The notes beneath the pieces were generated by a model, which saw only the letters and a program-made list of their open reading frames with translations, ran no database searches and was not told where the DNA came from. Below, piece by piece: positions 10,574 through 22,400 of a stretch of DNA of 64,000 nt. Source of the DNA: Harmothoe impar. Lineage: Eukaryota; Annelida; Polychaeta; Phyllodocida; Polynoidae. Made by a program: the position numbers and the translations under genes. Every line of letters begins with the position of its first letter. The stretch's first letter is position 1. Where the stretch lies: the NCBI GenBank assembly GCA_947462335.1, contig OX381714.1:57767800-57831799 (forward strand), written 5' to 3'.

Positions 10574-10766
10574 CACTGTAAAAGGTTGGTTGCCATTTTC
10601 GTAGGTGTACAGTAGATGCTACCGTAGGTGTACAGTTTATTCTACGTAAACAGTAGAATCTACTGTAAAATCTACAGTAGATTCTACTGTAAATCCATTC
10701 TACAATAAATTATACTGTAGATCTTCAGTATAAGTTATTTTGTACCTACACTGACTATTTACAGTG
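10574..10766. repeat. Palindromic MITE-like repeat
   Basis: The ends are CACTGTAAA (10574) and TTTACAGTG (to 10766). Inside are short mutually inverted units of the ACAGTAGAATCTACTGT type. No convincing target duplication flanks it. The bases CACTGTAAAAAA also occur at 63774, so a family may exist. Confidence 0.5.
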
Positions 10767-10828
10767 CAGGTGAAGCTTTGCCTTGCATTAAGCTTATATC
10801 CTCTTGGAAGTATCAAAGATACATATAT

Positions 10829-10844
10829 GTGGCATGAGGCATAA

Positions 10845-10925
<81 letters not shown>

Positions 10926-10934
10926 TCATGCCAC
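10829..10934. repeat. AT microsatellite capped by a perfect 14-bp inverted repeat
   Basis: GTGGCATGAGGCAT (10829-10842) and ATGCCTCATGCCAC (10921-10934) flank an almost pure (AT)n tract. The whole segment can fold into one long hairpin. Confidence 0.8.
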
Positions 10935-11442
10935 GCAAACAAGATCTTGAAAAAAACTTGAAATGTTCATGTATCATGACTTTTGATCCCTACATGAAAT
11001 GAGAAAGTTTCTGGAACGAGGAAATATGGATAGCTTTTCACACAAAATCTTTCACGCATTATATGCTCAGGAATTTCTTATTTGCATCAGTAACGGTCCG
11101 GAAATACATATCACCATTCAACATGTCACCCTAGAAACATTCACTATTTTGAAAATCTCCCGTGTCTTTGTCATGTATATAGCTCGTGCATGCGGTACTT
11201 TCTTGTTTCAGTCTCGAGTTCTGTCTGTAGGGTGGCTTACTCTGGTTTAATGAAGCCAATCCCACCACACTTACACCTGTATCACTACTCCTTATCAATA
11301 ATATCCCTACACTAAAGCATCCCTTCTCCACCCCCATCCCCGCCCTAGCCCCAGTCAGCACCATTCACCCCCACCACAGGCTTAAACTGAGTGGCATGCT
11401 TATGCTTGCTCGGAGTAGATGACTATATATATATAAATATAT
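10935..11442. other. Gene-free spacer
   Basis: No coding or structural feature seen apart from a C-rich stretch at 11250-11380 and a (TA)n run at 11424-11448 that borders the Ngaro element. Confidence 0.5.
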
Positions 11443-11615
11443 ATATATGTATGATATCAGTCAGACCGGATAACATTAATATATTTGGGAGCAGCGGCAA
11501 ATGGTAGTTCCTAAGGTACATACCAGGGGGCGCCCAAGCTGGCCCCACCTGTTTCATATCCGCCCACAGCTCAGTCAGTCTGTGGTAGTTAGCCGTTGGG
11601 ATAAGTTCAAATTTT
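11443..11615 (+). repeat. Ngaro split direct repeat A1
   Basis: Nearly identical to A2 at 16264-16436, from ATATATGTATGATATCAGTC to GGGATAAGTTCAAATTTT. Its 3' end lies just upstream of the gag ATG at 11642, so it probably serves as the leader and promoter region. Confidence 0.9.
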
Positions 11616-11641
11616 GCTCTGTGCGTCAATTATCTGTCAAT

Positions 11642-12787
11642 ATGCCAAAGTTTTGTGAAGGCTGTAAAGAAGAGTTTGACGGACAAAGGACTGATTGTCC
11701 ATATTGCAAGGACGATCGTGAGTACAGGGAGCAAAGGGAGAGGAGGAAAAGTGAACTGGATGACCGGGAAAAGGATAAGGAAAAGGAGACTCCGCCGGCG
11801 GCTACAGGAGGTGCGTCAGGAGGCTCTAAGCCTAAGACCACAAAGGATACTACCAGGACTGATCTAGATCAATCTTTGCACGAACTTGAGGACTTATCCG
11901 CAGTCCTAGAGGAGTTCAATAAACTCTCTCTTGACCTGAATGCAAGGATGTCTAAGATGGAGGGCATGTTGGTCCAAATGATGGCTCGTATGCCCGAGAA
12001 ACAAGATGGCGCCCACCCTGGCCGGCGCCCTTTCAACTTCAGGACCCCTCACCCTGGGGCCCAGCCCGAGGTGCCTCCGAGGGTCCCGGACCTTGATGAA
12101 CCTGGTGATGAGGGAATCGACCCTGCAATCATAGACGGTGCTGAGTTCGACGAGGGAATCGACAACCTGGGTGGTAGACCGATGCAAAGTCTGAGTAAGT
12201 TCGATCTGCATAGATTTTTACCCGCCGCTGAAAGGAGGCGTCCACTTCAGGTGGATAACCCTGAAAAACTGATCTATCTTTTAACCAGATTGATGGAGGA
12301 CTTATCCACGAGGGGGTTTAACATCACAGGCCTTCTCCAGCACATCTCGTATATTTCTTGGATGGCATCTACGGGGATTTATGCCACCGAGGCCCTCGTC
12401 GAATATGATTATGAGATGCGTGATAGGGCCAGAGAGTTTGGCTGCAAAGCCTTTGTGGGGGGTGACACTCACTTATCCAATATGTATTTGGGTACCAGTG
12501 GTACAAAGGCACACAGGTACCAATCCAGCAAGGGTCCCAACCCTCGAGGAGGCAGGAGTCAGGGATACAACCAGGGGTCAGGGTCAGGGAGACGTCAGCC
12601 CCTGACAGGGTGGAGGAGGATTGCATCAAAGAGAGGGATCTGCTTTGATCACGCCCAAGGCCATAGATGTGATGGTTGTAGGTACAGACATAGCTGCACT
12701 TGCGGATCCAACGACCATGGTATGCTTAGTTGCCCCAATTATCGTCGGGGTGGTGACCGGAATGGCGACCAGAGCGGCTCAGCCTGA
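11642..12787 (+). CDS. Ngaro Gag-like protein
   Basis: 381 codons from ATG at 11642. The N-terminus has a CxxC...CxxC zinc knuckle (CEGCKEEF...CPYC). A charged Lys/Glu-rich region follows, then a short coiled-coil-like stretch (LDQSLHELEDLSAVLEEFNK), a middle helical domain and a Gly/Arg/Ser-rich tail. The tail ends in a CCCH-like cluster (CFDHAQGHRCDGC...H.C.C...H....C) typical of DIRS/Ngaro Gag. It would coat the element's RNA. The stop is TGA followed by C, and an open frame continues directly after it in the same phase. Confidence 0.75.
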   Translation: MPKFCEGCKEEFDGQRTDCPYCKDDREYREQRERRKSELDDREKDKEKETPPAATGGASGGSKPKTTKDTTRTDLDQSLHELEDLSAVLEEFNKLSLDLNARMSKMEGMLVQMMARMPEKQDGAHPGRRPFNFRTPHPGAQPEVPPRVPDLDEPGDEGIDPAIIDGAEFDEGIDNLGGRPMQSLSKFDLHRFLPAAERRRPLQVDNPEKLIYLLTRLMEDLSTRGFNITGLLQHISYISWMASTGIYATEALVEYDYEMRDRAREFGCKAFVGGDTHLSNMYLGTSGTKAHRYQSSKGPNPRGGRSQGYNQGSGSGRRQPLTGWRRIASKRGICFDHAQGHRCDGCRYRHSCTCGSNDHGMLSCPNYRRGGDRNGDQSGSA

Positions 12788-13537
12788 CTCCACAAGCCAA
12801 ACAAAGATGTAAGCCGGATTATAGACTGTGAAATTGATCCGTGTACGTGTGTTGTTGACGGGATTAGCCATTGTTTACGTGAAAATTGCTTGTTTGTCAC
12901 ACCAGTGACAGCGTGTGATAACTTTGTTGATTTTGATGGGGGCCACCATGTTTTACGAGGCCCGCAGCGCGATTCTGAATTCTGTGTACTTGACGATGTA
13001 AAATGTGTTGAAAATTGTGGAAATTCGCCCGTAGGCCCAAACGATAATCAATGTAATGGGAATAATGTCGCCAGTAAACCTGCCGACATTGTTTGTCAGG
13101 ATAGATTGAATTGTGAAATTTCTGGCGAAAATCGTACGGGAAATGTTGAAATTGTGGGAATCGCGTCGAGCCGTGTCGACGAGCCGCGCGATTCAGATTC
13201 GGTTGTACATGGTCAAATTAATTATGACGAAAATGTGGAAGTTTATCCGGGAGCTCTATACAACGGGTGGTGCGAAGAGAATTTTGTCGCCAAACAGTCT
13301 GGCGACAATATTTCTCGGGAAGACTTGGCGAGTATGGGTTTGGACAATATTTGGGCGACTAAATGCAACAAACTGGGAGTCGCGCCGATCCGTCTTCTTG
13401 AAAACCAAGATGGCGGCGCAAGGGTGGAAATTTCTTGCGTTCAAGATTCGCTATGGGAAAGTTTGCCGGAATTTGTGAGTATTACTTCGGAATTTACGGT
13501 ATTGAACAATTGTGTGGACAAATACAAATGTACCTGA
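12788..13537 (+). pseudogene. Ngaro linker ORF in frame after the gag stop
   Basis: The reading frame of gag stays open for about 249 codons after its TGA, up to a TGA at 13535-13537. The product is acidic and Cys/Asn-rich with no motif I can name; an aspartic-protease DTG/DSG triad was not seen. It may be the N-terminal part of Pol reached by stop readthrough, or gag-pol joined by a recent nonsense change. Confidence 0.45.
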
Positions 13538-13540
13538 CCT

Positions 13541-15180
13541 GTGGCCGCAGTAGAGGTGGTTGCAGGGGGTTGGCTGCCAGTCTGGCAGGCATGTTTGGGT
13601 GGTACCTGTCACTGTATGTACATTGTAGAAGGAGTGGAGTGTCAACTAAGACCCTGCAGGTTCGCAGCAAAGGTGTTAGACTTCAATGGCAAGGTGTGTA
13701 CCGATGATATGAAGGTGTTGACAGGTGTGTACCGTGGTTTCCGTATAGTTGACCATGGCTGTGTTTGTAAATATTCATGAACAAATTATCAATCATTGTT
13801 GGGGTCCAAGTTCAAGGGGGACATGGGTAGAAAAATTCAACAGGAACTAGTTGAGGGCAAGGTTCGTATGGTCAATAAAAGACCCAGATGTGTTCACGCT
13901 ATGGGGGGGGGGGGGGGGTAGAGAAGTCAGATGGGTCACTCAGGCATATAACTGACTGCTCTATGCCAAATGGAGAAAGTATCAATAATTTCATGGGGGA
14001 AACTAGTAAGAAATTTCACTGTAAGTCTCTTGATGACGTTGATGAGTTGATTACAATTGACAGTGCTTGTGCAGTTACGGATATTGATAGCGCGTACCGT
14101 TCGGTAACTGTCCTCCCCTCCCACAGAAAATTTCAGGGTTTCTGCTGGGACTTGGGGCAGGGTAACAGGTATTTTGAAGACCTTCGCTTGTGCTTTGGGT
14201 TGGCTTGTGCACCTTATCTGTTTATTTTGTTGTCCGACTTTGTTGTTAGAGTAGGTAGCTTAGGACCATTTGTCAGTTGTGTAAACTACTTAGATGATTT
14301 CCTTGTGACTGACAGTACTATTCAGGGTTGTCAGCAGGCTCAAGACGAGCTAGGGGCCACGTTGGAGGGCCTAGGTTTCAAGGTTTCTCAAAAGAAGCTA
14401 GTTCCCCCCGCAACAACTGTCAAATACCTCGGTATTATAGTTAATACCGTGGATATGACCCTGTCCATTGGTCAGGACAAATTGGACAGGGTATCTAAGG
14501 AGGTAGCTGAACTGCAAAGTGTCACTAAATGCAAGCGCAAGCGTTTGGAGCAACTTGCAGGTCTGTTGGCTCACTGTGCGACCGTAGTAAAAGGTGGTCG
14601 TACATACACGAGGCGCATCTACGACCTACTTAAATGCACGGAGGATCAGGTTGAAGTAGAATTGGACGAGCTAGTCAAGCTAGATTTGAGCTGGTGGGCT
14701 CATTTCATGGTTTACTTCAATGGTAAGGCCCGGTTCTTAAATGGCCAAAGTCCTAGTTTTGAGGTCTTCACTGATGCTCATCTAAAGTAGGCTTCGGTGC
14801 CCATTGGGCCCATGGGTACACGTAGGGTTTGTGGGATGGTCTTGGTCATAGATGTGACCATGAATATCATCCCCCCCAGGAGGCCTATGACGACCATATA
14901 AACGAGAAAGAGTTATGGCCAGTCTTGGTTAGTTTGTCTAAATGGGGAGGTAACTGGCATAACTCGACAGTCCAAGTTACCACTGACAATACTCAGGTCC
15001 TTGGGGTTCTCCGCACGGGTAAGAGTAGCAATGCCACAGCAATGGCGTGGGCACGGGAATTATTCTGGTCATGCTGTTTCTATAACATCAATATTCGCTG
15101 TAACTGGATCCCGGGAGTCGACAACGTGGTAGCTGACTCGTTGTCTCTACTCAACAATCCAGATTGTGTAACTATTTGTT
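13541..15180 (+). pseudogene. Ngaro reverse transcriptase / RNase H (broken)
   Basis: Start of RT: VLTGVYRGFRIVDH (about 13715-13755). An in-frame TGA at 13778 and a poly-G slip at about 13903-13918 interrupt it. It then continues with SDGSLRHITDCSMPNGESIN, DIDSAYRSV (motif A), LCFGLACAPYLF (motif B) and NYLDDFLV (motif C, about 14283). The RNase H domain has VFTDAH (about 14765), INEKEL, TTDNTQVL and PGVDNVVADSLS (about 15112-15147), broken by a TAG at 14788-14790 and a frame change just after. This is DIRS/Ngaro-type Pol; it would make cDNA from the element's RNA. Confidence 0.8.
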
Positions 15181-15219
15181 CAGCTACATTACCTGACTTC
15201 ACCGAATGTTGTTGTAGGA

Positions 15220-16134
15220 TTGTCGGATCTGATCCACGACTGGGAGGTCCTGAGGGAGAACGCGGCCGCTGATAACTCACGTAGGGCTTATAAATCAAGG
15301 TGGAACCGATTCAGGACTTTCTGTGCGGATCACTACCTGTGCCTCCTCCCAGCTACTGTGACAACCATGTGTTTGTATGTGACACACCTGGCTAAGACGC
15401 TGACTTATTCTACCAGTAAGAACTATGTTTCTTCAGTTTGGTTACTACATGACATTCAAGGAGTACCACATATAGACCCAAACTGTTACTTGATAAAGGA
15501 AACATTGGCCGGCGCAAAGAGGTCATTAGGTTGTCAGGTGCGCCAAGTAGACCCCTTATCTCCAGAGGACTTATTGCTGATTTATCATACCTTGGATTTT
15601 TCAGTTGGGTCGGACCTAATGCTCTGGCGTGCCATAACTTTATGTTATAGATGTCTGTTGAGAGCGGGTCATGTGACCGCATCACCCCATACCCTCAGGG
15701 TCAAAGACTTATTATTCAGGGGTCAGGACATGGATGTTTTCATTACTAGTTCCAAAACAATTCAGTTTAAGGAGCATGTCCTCCTCATCCCAGTATTGAA
15801 CTCAGGAAACTCGCCATTGTGTCCGGTGGGTCACATCAAATCCTACTTGGATAGGACAGTGTTATCTAAGGAGGACCCACTGTTCCCATACACATACCGT
15901 GCCTTCTGCACTGAACTTCAGTCTAAGTGTTAGCGAGCAGGTCTCACAGGAGATTATGCTACGCATAGTTTAAGGAGGGGGGCGGCTACTTATTTAGCCT
16001 CCTTTCTTCCTCTTCATGAGGTCAAGCGTTATGGAGATTGGAAGTCTCTTGCTGTATTATATTACATATCTGATAATTATAAATGTCGTAGAATCAAGGA
16101 TGTTTTAGTATCTGACCATTGGGGTTCCTGGTAA
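15220..16134 (+). pseudogene. Ngaro tyrosine recombinase (one internal stop)
   Basis: The N-terminal SAM-like region (SRRAYKSRWNRFRTFC) is followed by the catalytic domain. The first Arg lies in CYRCLLRAGHVT (about 15640-15680). HSLRRGAAT (about 15963-15990) gives the HxxR pair and AVLYYISDNY the Tyr (about 16050-16080). A TAG at 15931-15933 interrupts the frame, which then runs in phase to TAA at 16132-16134. The enzyme inserts the circular cDNA. Confidence 0.8.
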
Positions 16135-16165
16135 ATTGGCAAAAGTGTTGTTTGTTTGGGCTTTT

Positions 16166-16269
16166 GGCCTTTATCTTGTCAGATTGTACGTCAGGAATTT
16201 AGGCAAAAGTGTATCCATGTCTTTGTCATCCATGTCTATGTCATCTCATCGAGCGCTCCAGGAATATAT
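16166..16269 (+). repeat. Ngaro split direct repeat B1
   Basis: Direct copy of B2 (16456-16559), from GGCCTTTATCTTGTCAGAT to GCGCTCCAGGAATATAT. It overlaps the start of A2 by a few bases. Confidence 0.85.
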
Positions 16270-16436
16270 GTATGATATCAGTCAGACCGGATAACATTAA
16301 TGTATTTGGGAGCAGCGGCAAATGGTAGTTCCTAAGGTACATACCAGGGGGCGCCCAAGCTGGCCCCACCTGTTTCATATCCGCCCACCGCTCAGTCAGT
16401 CTGTGGTAGTTAGCCATTGGGATAAGTTCAAATTTT
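16264..16436 (+). repeat. Ngaro split direct repeat A2
   Basis: Direct copy of A1 with only a few substitutions, e.g. CCACAGCTC/CCACCGCTC and AGCCGTT/AGCCATT. Confidence 0.9.
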
Positions 16437-16455
16437 TTCTTTTTGTTAATAAAGA

Positions 16456-16556
16456 GGCCTTTATCTTGTCAGATTTTACGTCAGGAATTTAGGCAAAAGT
16501 GTATCCATGTCCATGTCATCCATGTCTATGTCATCTCATCGAGCGCTCCAGGAATA

Positions 16557-16559
<3 letters not shown>
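16456..16559 (+). repeat. Ngaro split direct repeat B2 (3' end of element)
   Basis: Direct copy of B1, preceded by TTAATAAAGA (possible poly(A) signal AATAAA at about 16448). It runs out into a (TA)n tract at 16557-16598. Confidence 0.85.
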
Positions 16560-16600
<41 letters not shown>

Positions 16601-16728
16601 AAGGTATATGGCCATAGACAGTAGTGCCGTCTAAGTCACACTTTATAAAATGCCTAGTACACCATCATCTTCCGAACTGTTTATGGCGAAAGACATGGTA
16701 CAGTAAGCACGTGGGGACAAACCTGCAA

Positions 16729-17011
16729 AGTCACTAGACGCCGTCCATTCTGTGCGTAATCTTGAATGGCCACTTCTGGCGTAATCTTAATTAGTTTTCG
16801 TCACTCCTGGCGTAATCTTAATCAGTTTCCACGTGATACCTTTCCTCTAGATGGCACCACTGTAAGTTTGTAACATTGCTCTATATATCAGGGGCAGAGC
16901 CCCTGCACCCCCTTTTTATTTCTCTCTTTTATTTCATTTTTTTTCTGGAATAAGATAACGCCAGAAGTGGTGGTTCAAGATTACTCACAGAATGGCCGGC
17001 GTCTAGTGACT
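16729..17011. mobile_element. MITE with ~60-bp terminal inverted repeats
   Basis: The left end AGTCACTAGACGCCGTCCATT and right end AATGGCCGGCGTCTAGTGACT are inverted copies. Similarity continues inward to CCACTTCTGGCGTAATCTTA and its counterpart AAGATAACGCCAGAAGTGG. The core is A/T-rich with no ORF. I could not identify a clear target duplication. Confidence 0.75.
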
Positions 17012-19440
17012 ACACAGTTTCGTCCCTTGTTGCGTACAGTATATATGGGCCATCTAGGGTTGAAAGATGAGGGCCAGCTAACTTTGTTGTACCTTATGGT
17101 AATACAGACCTGTGATCCCCACAGCTTCTCACCAGCCTCTTCTACCGGCAATATCAATTACTCTATAGGGCGTTCAGGCCATTTTTATTGAGTGCAGAAA
17201 AGTTGCGTTTTTTGTACAGGATAGATAGACAGGATCTTAACTAAGAGAATTCTGAAAGAATTGTGAATCTACCACCACTAGAACATAGTTAAATTGGGTT
17301 GTTTTGGGAGGACAAGAGAGCCCTGTCTAACCATGCAGTGGATTGGTCCTGAAATAGCACTCCCCTGCTACAGTGTGAGTGGCAGGGATCCAGGTGCAGT
17401 GGAGGGCGACTTACATAGGGAATGTACTACTCCTAAGAAAAGGTAGATCCACATAAGTGTAAATCTGGGGGCCAATTCCTTTCCAATCACTTTGTTCTTC
17501 AAACAAATATGGGAATTAAATGTATGGTCCCACATTTTTATGCCCCTTTATTTTAAAGGTGATTCCATGATTTTTAGGAAATAATTTGCTGTAGATCTGG
17601 ATCTGGTAGTCCATATAACATGTGGGATATATGTAACTGTAGGCCTATATCTTAGCATTACAATCCAATCATTTAGGAATTGACTGCACAAATACCCTCT
17701 CCCAGAAATCTATTCTAGTACAGGGCAGTTGCTGGGCAGCCATCAATTACTAGTGCCAAAATGTGGGCCTGCACAGGGAGCACACACTCCCCACTTTCTA
17801 CTTACTCATTCATATAAAACCACAAGTGGAAATGTACAAATCTTTGCAGAAACCACACATTGTGTAGAATGAAACCATAGCTTTCAGATAGTTTGAACAT
17901 AACTGTGTTTTTTTTTGTGTCAATTAGCCATAAATGAGACATGAGTGTAAATAGAGGGCAAAACTGCTGGTTGTCTGTGCCATGGCAGGCCGCTCTGAAC
18001 CCCGGCTCTGAACACCCTATACTCTACACCTACAAGTACCAGAAACACAGAAAGTCATATCACTGTAAGAAAGTCATATCACTGTAAGATATGTCGCCAC
18101 AATGGCTTCCTTCCAGCCTTGCCTGAATCTACCCCAGAAAAGTCCACGGGCCGCATCCCTCCACAACAGCTCCCTTTTACACATGAGTGTAAAGTGAGGA
18201 CAAGTGTGGAAGAGTGTGTTTCTCCCCCCATGCTGAGCTATTTCTCTTTTCCCCCGCTTCCGCCCTTCCGCCACCCGACAACTTTAACCACTACGTTGGG
18301 CTCTCAGCCTTATTACAGGTAGGGTAGCAAGGTTACCTGTGTGGGGAACCACTCACCGTAACTCCCTCACCTGCCACAACCACAGGTACATCAGCTCTCT
18401 CCCCCTCTCCGCCCCACATTGATATTCTTTGGCTCCCTATACGACCAATCTCTCAGTCACTAGTGCCTAACCTAGTTAGTCATTTTTTGGCTCCCTATAA
18501 GCCCAACCTAGGATAGTTAATTAATATTGTCAGGTCGGTCAGTACAGACCAACTCACCTTAGTCTTTTCCCTTCCAATGAGTTTTAGGCTAAGTCATTTT
18601 GGGTAAGGCATAAGATATATGATGTTCTGCCCCAGTCATTTTTGAATCGCACTTGGTCATGCCTGACCAATGTCCCTTTGACTAACCTGGGATAGCCACT
18701 ACAGACTAAGGGCCGGAGCATTCAGATTTTCTGTGCACCGCCCATCCTTACAGGTAGACACACATACCCACCTGCTCCTACCGCCTACTTCCTTCTCTTA
18801 CCCACACCTGCATCACAGGTACACGGACACCACCCATCTCGATCTTTTTTAGGTTAATATATCCGATGCTTTTTCTTGTTCGTTTGTTTCCATGGACAAC
18901 TTTTGGAAACGTTTTTCTTTAGCTGAGTCCCTCGGCCACACCCATGGATCTTCTGACAGCTACCCCCCCCCCTACAAATTCCATTCTCTTGATCGCTTTG
19001 GTCATTTCCCTTAATACATGTGACCTCCTTGTGATATTCCATGCCATCTAGATCCCCATACACATCTGACCATATATCTTTTGCTTGGCCGTATTTGTCA
19101 AAGATATCTCTATATATACTTTAAACTAAACATAACGACCATCAATTGAAGAGAAACAGAGGCTCCTGGCTCAAAGCATCGTGCTATTATAAAGGTGCCG
19201 TATCTGTACTAGAGGTCAATGCAGCAAGAAAGGTTCACTTTTCAGAAAAGTTGTTCATAAAGTTGTCGAACATTTTTGAACATTACTGAAGCATAACTTA
19301 CAAATGCAAAATATAACCTCAAAATTCATCATTGTAATATATACACTATTTGAAAAATAGTTGTCCTTGGAATCTCCTGATATGGGATGTTTTCAAAAGT
19401 AGCTATCACAGACAATGCTATAAGGATGCTGCTAAAACCA
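17012..19440. other. Gene-free region
   Basis: No coding sequence is supported. It includes a short tandem duplication of AAGTCATATCACTGTAAG at about 18049-18088 and pyrimidine-rich stretches at 18160-18420 and 18720-18830. Short ORFs here lack recognisable features. Confidence 0.5.
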
Positions 19441-22400
19441 TCGTAAACACAACTTGATTATGAAAAGGTTTATTGATGCATTTATCTATAATCACCCACA
19501 GGAGGATGCCTCTACTACCACTCACCTGTACTGTGTACTTAATCCTCTTCGGGTTGCCACACCCACACCCACACACCTGCTGCTCCCCCAGGTGATAAAG
19601 CCAGGGGGTGTTCCCAGCCTTCAGGTGTACTTAAAATGCACTCTAGCTCCAAGGTAACACTGGTAGAGTATCCGAGGTGGTACCAGTCATCAAGTAGTTA
19701 CTGAAAGGGTATTAGTGACTACAGGTCTTCAGAAAAGGCCTCATTCATGTGTTGACAGTAACCTTCAGGCTACTGATAGGCCTTATTATACAGGTGAGCA
19801 CACTTACACCCACCCACCTTCTGCTCCTCCAGGTGCTAAAGCCATACACAGGTGTTCTCCCCCACTCCTCCAGGGTTGTTCCCACACGTGTAGCTGCCTG
19901 CAGTTGTACTTAAAAGGGATTCCAGCTGCAAGGTAACACGAGTAGAGTATCCAAGGTAGTACCTATCAGTCAGCGGCTGTAGTCACTGAATGGGTGTTAG
20001 TGAGCTGGATACTGTATGATCACAACAAGCAATTTCCAAGGTCTTCACAAAAGCCTCATCCATGTGCTGACAGTAGCCTTCAGGTGCTTATAATAGGCCT
20101 TATTATACCGCCTCCTTCTCCAGGGTGGTAGTAGAGGCTTTATAAAAAGGCCCCCCTCCTCCAGGGTGATAGTAAAAAGGCACCTTACATGTTATAAAAA
20201 AACCTCCAGGGGCCTCTTATATCGTGTTTACACACGCTCTTCCTCCAGGGTAGACAAGGATAGTGTAAACTGTGAGCACCCCTAGCAGGGTGATACGTAG
20301 ATCAGCACTAGTAATTGTTACAAATAAGTGACAGGTACTACATAACCTGCTCTACAATTACTGCCGCAAGCCCAGGCGCTCATAAAAGGCCCTCTGATAC
20401 AGGTGTTCCCATACAACCCTTCCTCCAGGGTACTGGTAAATGTTGGTTGACTCTTGATAAAACTTACAGTAGTCATATCGAAACCACTATTTCTCATATG
20501 TAATCACGTCTCGCAGACACTCCCCATCATGTTCACTAATCATCACAATTCCTTGGAGATTCCTAGTAACCCATCAATGCTATAGATGATAGGACATGTC
20601 TATGGCCCCAGTTTCCTTTACTGTAGGTTGAGGTAATAATGGCATGCCTTGACCCTGGGAGACAGGGGCAAGTGGTCTGGTTACGGTGATCTATACAATC
20701 AGCACTGACAAGTACCGGGCGGGCGGATGATTGTCTATGCACTCTGGAGGCTTTTCCCTTTGGTGGAGTGTAGTCCTGTTGATTCACGTCTGGGGGTTAA
20801 TCCATCAGATGGGTAGCTCTAACAGCGTGTAAACCTGCCAGCTGCTCTCCTAAAACACGGGCACTCCACCGGTGTTTGGTGGGGAGTCTATGTATGGAGT
20901 TTCAAAGGGATCGATTTTGAAATGTGTCTTGCAAGGGGATGGGTGCCTTAGATTTAGCTGCAAAGTGATCGATATTAAAACTACCAGAAGGCAGGTAGAA
21001 CACTGTTAATGGCATCCTCTCTAGCACTTCTTATCATTTGATCATGGGAGGTCTATGTATTGAGTTTCAAAGTGATCGATAGTAACGTTAATAGATAAGA
21101 AGGCAGGTATAGAACACTGCTAATGGTAATCTCCTTTAATCATCTGATCATAGAATAAAAGGTAAGGCTAGAATCTCCAGGGTCGGGTGAGTTAGACATG
21201 TGCATCCCCAGTGTCGATACAGTTGGATAGAATCATGGGCATCTCCACGTGTCTCCAACAGCTAACTGCTAGCCACAACTATTTCCAGGGACTGATGACA
21301 CTCTCCACTCAGGAGATCTAGAGGTATGTCATTCTGATACCAAGATGTGTGTCAAAAGGTAGTCTCTGTTCAGTTTAAGCCTATTGTAGAGGCATCATTC
21401 TCCGAGCACGATCTTAGGCAAAGACGGCAAAAGTAGCTAACCCCTGGATACATGCATCATTATATATGGCGTCAAACGTAAAGAGACTACTACAGATAGT
21501 GTTACCACCTATTGTCTTGCGACTGATGGCCACACCTGTGCCGGTGTTTCTAGGAATGCCTGTATAGGTGACCGGCCCTTTATACACGTGGCACCATTCT
21601 GGGGCTGACCCTGACGGAGGAATACCTCTCTGAGAGGTTCAGATCCACAGCAGAGGCGACACTCTCCTATCACAATCTTGGTCTAGACTCAACCAAATTG
21701 CATGGATCACCAGACATTAATCTCCGGTGCATGGTAATTGCTGTATCCGTACAGAGAGGGATTTAGCTTCTGTGGTGCCACCTCGTACAGAATGGGGTTA
21801 CACCTGCCTCCTTATGGTAAGGGGAGGCGGAGTGTGGTATGTGCCCCGACCCATGGTACATGTTACCTATACTACACGTGAGTAGCTCATGGTGACACTT
21901 AAGTTGAGGAGCAGCTCAATGATGTGCTGTGTATGTGTGTGTGATACAGTCCGAGAGTCATGTATTATAGGGTGTGCACTATCCACTACACTCAATGGTG
22001 AGATGTGTATATATGCGTGTTTATTCTATAGTATCATGTATTGTACACCTATATGTGAGTAGTTCACGTTGACACAGAGAGTGAGGAGCAGCTCAATTAT
22101 GAGCTGTATAAAGCATCATGTACTGTACACCTATACGTACACGCAGGTAGTATATCCACTACATGCTCCTACAGCGCAGGTCTTTGTTGTCATCGGAGAC
22201 GAGCAGTTCAGAGGTGCACTAGATCTCTATAGAGGCTGTACAGGTATCGTAGGCTGTACCATCCATGCACTAGGATCTCCTGTTGAAGGAGGTGAGATGG
22301 TACTACCCCAAGTATGGGCACTGATACCCTCAGTGTTCAGCTGCCTTTGTAGTTACTAGTTACCTGTGTTCTGTGTCATTGGCAATGATCCAGTTGTTGG

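Larger units (their letters stand above)
11443..16559 (+). mobile_element. Ngaro-type tyrosine-recombinase retroelement (decayed)
   Basis: Order: repeat A1 (11443-11615), gag, a linker ORF, reverse transcriptase, RNase H, tyrosine recombinase, then B1 (16166-16269), A2 (16264-16436) and B2 (16456-16559). The A1-[genes]-B1-A2-B2 layout of split direct repeats defines Ngaro elements, which integrate through a circular intermediate with the recombinase and leave no target duplication. Both outer edges run into (TA)n tracts. Several stops and frameshifts show this copy is inactive. Confidence 0.88.

Noticed and set aside
12890..13780. Separate small genes between gag and RT of the Ngaro element
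   Set aside because: The frames are continuous with gag or RT apart from stops and a poly-G slip, so they are pieces of one decayed gag-pol region.
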